Assembly: GCA_019188255.1 (NCBI GenBank)
Contig: JAETXT010000004.1
Coordinates: 5,518,001-5,582,000, forward strand
Origin: Verticillium longisporum
Lineage: Eukaryota; Ascomycota; Sordariomycetes; Glomerellales; Plectosphaerellaceae
DNA length: 64,000 nt
Direction: 5' to 3'
Positions 56,712 to 64,000 of this stretch are shown here, piece after piece; position 1 is the first letter of the stretch; each line of letters begins with the position of its first letter. The notes under the pieces were generated by a model, which did no database searches, had not been told where the DNA came from, and saw nothing but the letters and a program-made list of their open reading frames with translations. Made by a program: the position numbers and the translations under genes.

Positions 56712-59700
56712 TCAGCTGCACATCCCAACGCCTAATCGCCCGCCGCCAATTCCTACCGACTCCATAGCCTTCGTCACGTCACCCGTTGACGCGTCGGCAG
56801 CTTTATCGTAACCCGCTCTGCCTTTTTCGCTGTGCGCCACGCGGCCCTTGTCGCCGTGTCCCTTACGAGCCGCCTGCGAGCGCGCCAGCACGGGTGCCTC
56901 ATCCTCGTCCTCCCCCAGAAGATCTCCTAGGTCTTCATCATCGCGAGGGTCCAGAAAGGGTGAGCTTCCGAGTTCGTCGCCGTCTCCGTACTGCGCGAAA
57001 CGCTCCTCGGCGTTCATGATTCGCACGATTGGCTCACCGCCAGGCAGTCGAACAGTTTCTGCGCCGAGCGTCTCGGCAATGTCAAGAAGCAGCACATCCA
57101 TGGGACAGATGTACGCCACCATCTTGCGCTGACCCCAGGCCAGCACGTGGCCACACACGCGCCCCATCTCGCGATCCATGATCCACGCACCAGAGTCGCC
57201 CGGGATGCCCATGCTCGGCGATGCCGTCCCGCTGGTGACTTGGTACGAGTGGCTGGGTGACTGGCGACCGTAGATCCTGATGCTGACCATGGCTGGCAAG
57301 ATCCGGCCCGACTGCAGACCACTTGTGCGCGCGATGCACTGAACCTCTAGACCAGGCAGAGCAGAGGACGGCGTCACGTCCATCGGACGCATGAAACCAT
57401 CTCCAGTTGGCGCTGCAGCGCCCTTCTTGGTCGTCTTTTTGAAGTGAGGGATAGTGTTGTCGTCGGGTAGCCTCTGTTCATGAAATTCAAAGAGCGCCCA
57501 GTCGATCTCATGAACGAGTCCGTCCTGCTCACGGCGCCGGATCCCGCTCGACGCGTAGACCTCTCCGAGACTATACGAGTCAAGGTGATCTTCGTCGGCT
57601 GTCTCTGCGCAAGGGTAGAAGTCGTCGTCGACGTCGTCCATGGCCGGCTGCGTTACGACGTATCCGTCTCCGCAACCCGGCTCAACGCCGGGAATGTCGC
57701 CAGGCTGGCCGTACTCTCCGCCGTCGCTCTCGGACTCGTCATCCGAAGTGTCGCTGGTGATGTCCGTCTCGGATGATTCCGAGTCGCTGTCCGAAAACTC
57801 GCAAGCGATGTCCTCAGATCCACTGTCATCGGCAGAGTCAGCATAGAAGTTCCGGAGAGACATGTCGTCTGGTCTCGCCATACTTCTGTGGGTTGACTCG
57901 GCAAGGCCCTTCTGAGGAGCTCGGTCCTGGTCTGGGTCGTCGAGCATGTGGTGCACTGTCATGCCGTATGGCTTGTCGTCCACGATGACGAGTCCGCCGA
58001 AACTAACAGGAGGCAGGTGACGGTCGCCGATCCAAGCGCCAATGCTGGCCCCGTTATTCGGGCACTCTTGATAGCTAGGATTGGCGGGCTGCGTTTCTCC
58101 GCCGTCACTGCCTTCTACGGTCATGCCGCGCTTTGAATCGCCCGCTTGCTTTCGGGACAGCACAATCTGGCCCTTGCAGACTTTGAGGCCGAACTCATTG
58201 CCAGCCTCGAATACCTCTCCGAGCTTGCGTTTGAGGATCGCCTTGACCTTGCTGACGGAGGTGCAAACGACGAGGACAGTAGGTTTGGTTTTCTGAGGCG
58301 AGACGCCGATAGACTCGAGGGAGATTTCAACAGTTTCGGGATACTTGCGATAGAAATGACGCAAGGCCTGGTTGACCTGCGGCATGACGGTCGTGTGCCA
58401 CTTTTCAATGGCATCAGGGGAGAGTGGCACGTTAGGGTACAAGCGCTGCTTGGAAGGCTTGACCGAGGATTGCTCGACTGTTGAAATCTCAAAATGTGGA
58501 CTTTGTAGTGCATGTGGAGAAGGGCTCTTACGTTCAGCTTCGCGCTTCGCAAGAAGAGCTTTCTCGGACTCCATGGCAGGCACTGGTGCCGGGACGGGAA
58601 CACGAGCGATCGGGAACTTCATCTCATCCGACGCCATCTGGCGGGGCTGAATCTGGGTGGCCGGGCCTGCTTGGGAAGCCTGCGTCAAGATTGAGGATGT
58701 CGTGTCACCGAGATCCCGACCAAGACGCTCGTCCAGGCCACTGACGCCGTCCAAGATACAGCATGCCTCCAGGTAACGGCTTGCCTTGACCTGAACATTG
58801 GCCAGGAGCTCTTCGCCAACGATCTTGCCGGCGAGTTCCTGATCAACAGCATCCCAACAAACCTGCACGGCCTTCACATAGAGGGTGCCGCAGCGAATGG
58901 CAAGCTGTTCGAGGATGGATTCCGGGATGGAGGGCGACAGCGGGTCTGGCACCAGGTATTCCAGGCGTGTCCACAACCCGATGGACGTCAAAGTCATGGC
59001 CAGTGAATACAGGTCGAGGATCCTTGAGTCCGTCCGGTCAGTGATTGGACCAGCAGGTGCCGTGCGAGGGTCCAGAGGGTGGCGATAGAGTTGGATGAAG
59101 GGAATCTCCTCATGATCAGATGGCGCATCCGGGAAGAGATCAAATGAAGAAATCAAAGGGCGGCGAATGTCGACCTCACTTGTCGAGTCAGGTCTGTCGG
59201 GATTATGCGTGTTACAGAACGTGACGTTGCGGTCAAGGATGTTTCCGTGGGTGATGCCGCGCGCGTGAAGGTCGAAGACGGTATTGGCAAGGTTGTTGGC
59301 CAGGCGGAACTTGGCCTCCAGCCTGGGTTCGAAGTCCGGGCGCATCAGTAAATCGTTCAGTGTGCACAGATTGTCCACGGGATTACGGGCGTTGCTGTCC
59401 TGACGGATGGCGTTGAAGGTAGGCGGAAACTGATAGACGAGACCAAGGCGGGAGTATTGGAGATCTTCAAAGTAGCCCAGTAGTCGGGGCAGTCCTGTCC
59501 AAGCACCGGGAGCTCTTTGCGACTCGCGCTGCAAGCCTGCTGAGAGCTTTTCAAAACGAGCCATGGGGGGCATGATGCCAGTGGTGGCATAGACGGGGTC
59601 GAACTCGGCGAATTCGAGAAGGAGAGGGCCCGATGGCTGGGGCCCGATCTGCTTTCCAATGTTCGCCAAGGCCTGTCTGCTCATCAAAACAATATCCCGA

Positions 59701-60344
59701 GTAGCGGCAGACTGGGTGATGGGCATGGAATTCAGGTTGGTTAATGACGATGGGTCGATTTGTTGGGGTGTTTGCATGCGAGTCGACTCGAACGAGCGCA
59801 GATCCTCTGCGGATGCCATGGATTTGGAGAGCTTCGTACGGCTTGACGGTGCAGAAAAGACACCGGAGGAGCGGGTTCTAGACAAGTCGTAGAGCGTGTC
59901 GACAGAGGTGGTGAGGTCGCGAATGAGATCCTCAAAGCGGCCTTTGTCCCATGCAACGATTGGAATCTTCTTGTCGCCTGAAGACTTTTCGGACGCCTTG
60001 CCACCGCTGACAAGGGCTTTTGAGCTCTGCCATAGTGGCTCGGCCTCGGCGACAATGTCGTGAATAGTCGAGAGGATGCTGCCGACAACCTCGCTCAGAC
60101 CGGCCTTAGAGAGCGACTCGTCGATTTCTTCGGTCTGGCTTGGATCGGACCATTCCATTCCCCAGCTTACGAACCGATCCTTCTGGATTCGCAGCTTCCT
60201 GTGAAGGGCCTTGATGTCAGGGTCCTCGGCATTTTGAACAGGTTGGGTGAGGAAGTCGGATGACTTTTTGGTGTCGTTATAAAGCCGGCTTAGTCGCCGG
60301 TGCATGGGTAGCTGATAGCCCCCAGCTGGAAAGACTGAGTCCAT
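56712..60344 (-). CDS. HeLo-like / kinase-like / chymotrypsin-like protease fusion (1210 aa)
   Basis: One uninterrupted exon, ATG at 60344. Residues ~15-105 resemble fungal HeLo-type (prion-inhibition) helical domains: RLSRLYNDTKKSSDFL, LHRKLRIQKDRFVSWGMEW, SILSTIHDIVAEAEPLW. Residues ~215-540 look like a degenerate protein kinase: GITHGNILDRNV (365-374) in place of HRDLKxxN, and SSFDLFPDA in place of DFG. A linker with TVMPQVNQALRHFYRKYPE (~652-670) leads to a trypsin-fold domain with SIGAWIGDRHLPPVSFGGL (~767), His in GMTVHHML (798/799), Asp in EIDWALFEF (948) and Ser in GIPGDSGAW (1051). A ~120-residue acidic Ser/Asp insert lies between His and Asp. The tail is charged. Domains are recognised by motif only. 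The role is inferred to be signalling or cell-death-related proteolysis; no signal peptide or TM, so cytosolic. Confidence 0.85.
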   Translation of the reverse strand: MDSVFPAGGYQLPMHRRLSRLYNDTKKSSDFLTQPVQNAEDPDIKALHRKLRIQKDRFVSWGMEWSDPSQTEEIDESLSKAGLSEVVGSILSTIHDIVAEAEPLWQSSKALVSGGKASEKSSGDKKIPIVAWDKGRFEDLIRDLTTSVDTLYDLSRTRSSGVFSAPSSRTKLSKSMASAEDLRSFESTRMQTPQQIDPSSLTNLNSMPITQSAATRDIVLMSRQALANIGKQIGPQPSGPLLLEFAEFDPVYATTGIMPPMARFEKLSAGLQRESQRAPGAWTGLPRLLGYFEDLQYSRLGLVYQFPPTFNAIRQDSNARNPVDNLCTLNDLLMRPDFEPRLEAKFRLANNLANTVFDLHARGITHGNILDRNVTFCNTHNPDRPDSTSEVDIRRPLISSFDLFPDAPSDHEEIPFIQLYRHPLDPRTAPAGPITDRTDSRILDLYSLAMTLTSIGLWTRLEYLVPDPLSPSIPESILEQLAIRCGTLYVKAVQVCWDAVDQELAGKIVGEELLANVQVKASRYLEACCILDGVSGLDERLGRDLGDTTSSILTQASQAGPATQIQPRQMASDEMKFPIARVPVPAPVPAMESEKALLAKREAERKSPSPHALQSPHFEISTVEQSSVKPSKQRLYPNVPLSPDAIEKWHTTVMPQVNQALRHFYRKYPETVEISLESIGVSPQKTKPTVLVVCTSVSKVKAILKRKLGEVFEAGNEFGLKVCKGQIVLSRKQAGDSKRGMTVEGSDGGETQPANPSYQECPNNGASIGAWIGDRHLPPVSFGGLVIVDDKPYGMTVHHMLDDPDQDRAPQKGLAESTHRSMARPDDMSLRNFYADSADDSGSEDIACEFSDSDSESSETDITSDTSDDESESDGGEYGQPGDIPGVEPGCGDGYVVTQPAMDDVDDDFYPCAETADEDHLDSYSLGEVYASSGIRRREQDGLVHEIDWALFEFHEQRLPDDNTIPHFKKTTKKGAAAPTGDGFMRPMDVTPSSALPGLEVQCIARTSGLQSGRILPAMVSIRIYGRQSPSHSYQVTSGTASPSMGIPGDSGAWIMDREMGRVCGHVLAWGQRKMVAYICPMDVLLLDIAETLGAETVRLPGGEPIVRIMNAEERFAQYGDGDELGSSPFLDPRDDEDLGDLLGEDEDEAPVLARSQAARKGHGDKGRVAHSEKGRAGYDKAADASTGDVTKAMESVGIGGGRLGVGMCS

Positions 60345-63300
60345 AGTTTACAATGATAGGGGTCAAAAAGGAAAGAGCTGTTGGACGCTGTGTTTGGAAC
60401 CAGAGGAGGCGTGTGTCATTGCAGGACGAGCATAGTCGCGAAAGATATCTGGGTGTTTGGCGTGGGCGTGGGCACCAGTCCAAATGGGCGCGGCTTTTGA
60501 AATCTTCAGGCGCAACTCGGCGGGGATCACGCCAGGATCTTTTGACGAGCAGAGTTTGCCAGGTGTGAGGTGAGTGTGATGATGATGATGAGGCCGAGTG
60601 GCAGTGCTCTTTGGTGAGTGTCGCAATGTGTTGATGATGGGATTTGGTGGTGGTGATGATGAAGAAGAGCCTGCTTCGCAAAAGAGGCAGAGGGAGTGTA
60701 TGAGAAAGGAATAATCCTGGTGCCTATCGTATAGCCAAATGACCCGAATGCTGTCTGTGGCAACGATGAAGAGGTCCTTGGGGGTGGTGTCTTGGACTTG
60801 TGGTGAGAGGACCAGAGGATGTCGTCGTCGCGGCGGCTTTGGCGGGGCTGATGCGAGGGCGAAAGCTGCTGCCTGACGCCAATCTGTTGGTCACGTTGTG
60901 ATTGGCCGTCAATTCGGAAGCCTGCAGGAGTGGAGCCGGGGCTGGTGGAGCACAAAGCTTGCTGAGGTGCACTAATAATGCAGCAGGGCTTACGTGGGAG
61001 GCTCGTGCAAGGCTCGTGCTGAGAGCGAGACCGAAGGTTGAGTCACGTGCGCCCATACTTGGTCATCCCCAGCGACAATGCCAAGATACAGGGTAAGGTT
61101 GTCAGGGGTTCAAGGTAAGGACACGATCAATGGCGGTTGATCGGATTCTTTGAGAAAGAAAGCACCAAGACATCACCTAATGCATTGACCACTGATACAT
61201 TGGGACGCTGCACGGAGGCCTGAAAATAAACTCATCAGACTGACCCTGACTCCGGCTCTCCATTTGGCGCATCGCCAGTGAGGGGGACACAGTGCATCGG
61301 CCAGAGACGGGTTCCGGGCTCCCGATACTGCTGCCTACCATACAGTTTGCTTCAGAGGTCTGATGGAGAAGCTTTCGATCGCTTAGCTTAGGGCCCAACA
61401 CACCACACGGGCTTGGGCCGCCACCTCCACGATGAAATCTTTTGATATTGCCTCTGGTCATGCCCACAAGTCAATGGTCAGAGAGGCCTCGAGAAGTTAG
61501 ACAGCGCTTTGTTATTTGGGCATACGTACTCCTCAGTCAACTTTTGCGAGCTCATGGAGCTCCTTCATTCCTGGCAGCTCATGGCATCAGCCACATGTCG
61601 AGACTTCCCCTAAACGGCTGCCTGGATCTCCACTCGGCCGGAACAGTCCACAAAATCCGACAGAGAGAAATATGTCAAGAGCTTAATTATGGGCACTAGG
61701 AGCCCGAGATTGCTCGAAGCTTACTGGCCACGCAACCATTCATGTGCTTCGGCGGCGTTTGCTGGCGTCGTACTGGAGGTTCAGCGCAAATCTCCACTCG
61801 GCTGACCGAATCGTGTTCACTGCAATCCGACGAGGAGGATCGAGCAGACCAGCACACATATTTAGTCATCAGGCTCGTGGTAAATGGTAAACGTGTCCCT
61901 AGCTGACAGTCATAACATTAGGAACCTGCGCCATGTCATCTGAATGATTTGGTGATAAGCAAACACGTGCTAAAATTGCATTTGAAGTCTCGGATTCCCG
62001 CTACGATGCATTGATTCTGACCATAATCAGCATCAAAATGGGTGTACTTTCATACTCTTTCTGTGACAAGGGTCTCTCGCCTTGGCCTACTTTCGGCCCC
62101 ATCTCGATCGTACCCTCAACGTGCAGGAGACGGAGCTCCTGCCTCGCAAGTGGCAGCCTAGCTGGCCTTGAACTGTGGCGACGACTGCAGCCAAGGTTGC
62201 TGCAAGTGTCACGTCGGATACTCCAGGAGCACAGGAATTTCATAAGTTGCTGCCTGCGTCTCGTCAAAAACTTGTGTCAAATGACGCTCCGACTGGTCAA
62301 GCTAGGCATGCCAATGGCCAGGGCGCGCCGCGCCGCTGAGCTCCGATGAATGCAAGGCAGAAGAGAATGAAAGAACTGTCAAAAATACTTCCCTTTATCT
62401 TCTGGAAGAACACCTGGACAACGATCGCTTCAAGCGGTATGCCAAAGACTCGTGATCTCGTGGGACACATCGGGCCCGAGGTGATGTGGCAGGATTAGGC
62501 GAAGCTATCTAAACCCATAGCGGCTTGGGATCTGACCATATTGGATTACTTAACCAGAAACCAAATCTGGGTAGGGTGCTTGAAGCTGCTACTTGCTGCA
62601 GTCCACCGATAACTTGCCTAGTAGGGTTGCCTCAGTGTGCATGTGGAATACTATGCCGCTCGGAGTCAGTTGCGCTGTAGAGATTTTCAGCATCAATGGA
62701 TTTGCCTCGGAGATACTGTATTATTTGTATCAACATAGATTTTACAGGAACATCCTGCCGAAACAAGGATTCAGATGCCACGCAGAGCGATTTGATTACG
62801 GCGTGTAGTGACGATGAAGAGGTCAAGTGAGGTTTAGATATATTTACCAGAAGTATAGTAAATCTCGTCTAGACTTGACCGAATCTTAAAATCAGTGCTC
62901 AAGAATATGACGTCCATCTACTGGTGAATACTCCCTCTTATGTAAAGTATCGGTCGATGCTTTCAACACTCCTTCTATGCCATTGCCAATGATCGTAATT
63001 GCCTTAGTCTGCACAATGCCAATATCTTAGTGGATCCCAGGATGCTGTACTCAAAGGCTAACGTAAACCGGCAACCTCTCGATGCCATGGGTTACGAGCC
63101 AACGCTTCAATATTGAAACACAGTATCAATTTCGGATTAAAACCACCCGGCCCTTGCCTGGAGCATACCATTTGCGTGCCTCAGCAGGCCCAGTAGACAA
63201 GTCTCGATGAGACAGCCCGGTTGCTTTAAAATATTGGTTCTAGTGGATTAACAAACGGTCTCACCAAGTGAAAAGCTGTGGAGTTAGTTGCCCCTTCGAT

Positions 63301-63676
63301 AAACCAATCAATCAAACTTGACCACTACACTGTGTCGGCATTCGTTTGAGTATGATATTCAGCTCACTGGCGTGATTTCGCATGGCCGCGACTATGAGAT
63401 TGGTGGGCTTTCACAAGGATCAAGCGCGAAAAGCGCGCTGATTCGCTCATCTGAGCAAACTGAAGTCGCGGGGTCGACCACAGTTTTGGTTTACGTAGAT
63501 ATCCCCAATTGAGTCACACCTCAACGATACTACTAGCTTGGCACAAAGTTCTGCAACTGTGAGTAGTTTGATCATACATCTGGTCTGCCCCATATGACTT
63601 TCGTTGATATAGCGTGGCTAACGGTCTCCTGGGTTATCCGAAAACGGCCATTCACGCGCCCTGTATTTACGCCGCA
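60345..63676. other. 3.3 kb spacer, low gene density
   Basis: The first ~700 bp are the probable promoter and leader of the 56712-60344 gene and contain GATGATGATG-type runs (about 60576-60595). From ~61.6 kb the sequence becomes AT-richer and holds no supported gene. Open frames of 60-112 codons (for example 62011-62349, plus strand) are not convincing. Confidence 0.45.
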
Positions 63677-64000
63677 ATGGAATATATCAACCTTCCACGC
63701 TCTCTCCCCTCCGAGGAACAATTTGATCGCCTGGTCAATAAATACAAGGACTTTCGGCTCTTCTCGATGGCTCAATCCCCTGGCAGCTTCGGGTCGACAC
63801 TTGCAAGGGAGGAGTCATTTCCTCGAGAGACATGGGTGTCCAGAGTAACGAATCCACTGGCGACCAATTTGGTTGCTGTTGTGCGGCCCCCGGGTCTGGA
63901 TAGTCCACCACTGGAAGGAAAGCTCGAGTTGACATTGGAGCAACCGTGGCTCGCATCGCTGACGCTCGTGGGGCCGCTGGACCCAGCCAAAGCCGAGGAG
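63677..64000 (+). CDS. GNAT-like N-acetyltransferase, N-terminal part (runs off the right edge)
   Basis: Open frame from ATG at 63677 (MEYINLPRSLPSEEQFDRLV) through the last base of the window, 108 codons. The pattern fits fungal GNAT proteins: an N-terminal strand/helix (EEQFDRLVNKYKDFRL), a short loop SPGSFGSTLAREESFPRETW in which a Trp begins a helix (WVSRVTNPLATNLVAVV), then beta strands reading LELTLEQPWLASLTLVGPL that would be strands 2-3 of the fold. The acetyl-CoA-binding motif A (RxxGxG/A) would lie beyond the window, so the assignment rests on the N-terminal layout only. No introns in the visible part. Confidence 0.65.
   Translation, partial: MEYINLPRSLPSEEQFDRLVNKYKDFRLFSMAQSPGSFGSTLAREESFPRETWVSRVTNPLATNLVAVVRPPGLDSPPLEGKLELTLEQPWLASLTLVGPLDPAKAEE

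Noticed and set aside
1..64000. Transposons or viral remnants
   Set aside because: No transposase, reverse transcriptase, integrase, terminal repeats or capsid-like sequence was recognised anywhere in the window.

Overview
The window is filamentous-fungal nuclear DNA, most likely from a Sordariomycete (Pezizomycotina). Introns are short (about 50-200 nt) with GTAAGT/GTATGT-like donors, CTGAC-type branch points and C/T/A-AG acceptors. Gene content is typical of the group: nudE, akr1, a Zn2Cys6 regulator, a large-subunit catalase, a fungal phosphoketolase and a naphthol-reductase-type SDR. A Colletotrichum-like source would fit the wording of several proteins, but that is a weak inference.

Layout. 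1-1882 (-): N-terminal quarter of acetyl-CoA carboxylase, followed by a 4 kb spacer. 5873-7762 (-): nudE. 9154-12356 (-): an orphan Q/N-rich gene whose frame is broken. 15135-16277 (-): an orphan basic protein inside a gene-poor 8 kb stretch with microsatellites and short tandem repeats. 20657-23216 (-): AKR1 ankyrin/DHHC palmitoyltransferase. 24045-24944 (+): SRP receptor beta subunit. 25286-26880 (-): cystathionine beta-synthase. 27447-28097 (-): a small CxxC protein with a mitochondrial-looking N-terminus. 28580-30819 (-): DUR3-type urea transporter. 33606-34572 (-): trihydroxynaphthalene-reductase-like SDR. 36096-37529 (-): FAD monooxygenase, followed by relics of a second FAD monooxygenase and of an MFS transporter. 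40850-41981 (+): Cys-rich single-pass membrane protein. 42268-45023 (-) and 46282-48712 (+): phosphoketolase and large catalase, divergent. 48969-51588 (-): Zn2Cys6 regulator. 53323-54483 (-): two-TM hypothetical protein. 55512-56502 (+): JLP2/CCDC25 homologue. 56712-60344 (-): a 1210-residue protein joining a HeLo-like region, a kinase-like fold and a chymotrypsin-like protease domain. 63677-64000 (+): start of a GNAT-like gene.

Functional links. 33.6-39.6 kb looks like a small, partly decayed secondary-metabolism or catabolic neighbourhood (reductase, monooxygenase, dead monooxygenase, dead transporter). 42.3-51.6 kb groups phosphoketolase, catalase and a regulator, which suggests a carbon/oxidative-stress module. 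The most novel protein is the HeLo/kinase/protease fusion, whose parts resemble fungal cell-death and non-self-recognition machinery.

Sequence quality. Exon arithmetic shows eight single-base losses in five conserved genes (acc1, nudE, akr1 x3, cys4, phosphoketolase x2) and no gains. Nearly all lie in runs of 4-5 identical bases. These are best read as homopolymer under-calls, so broken frames here should not be taken as pseudogenes without re-sequencing.
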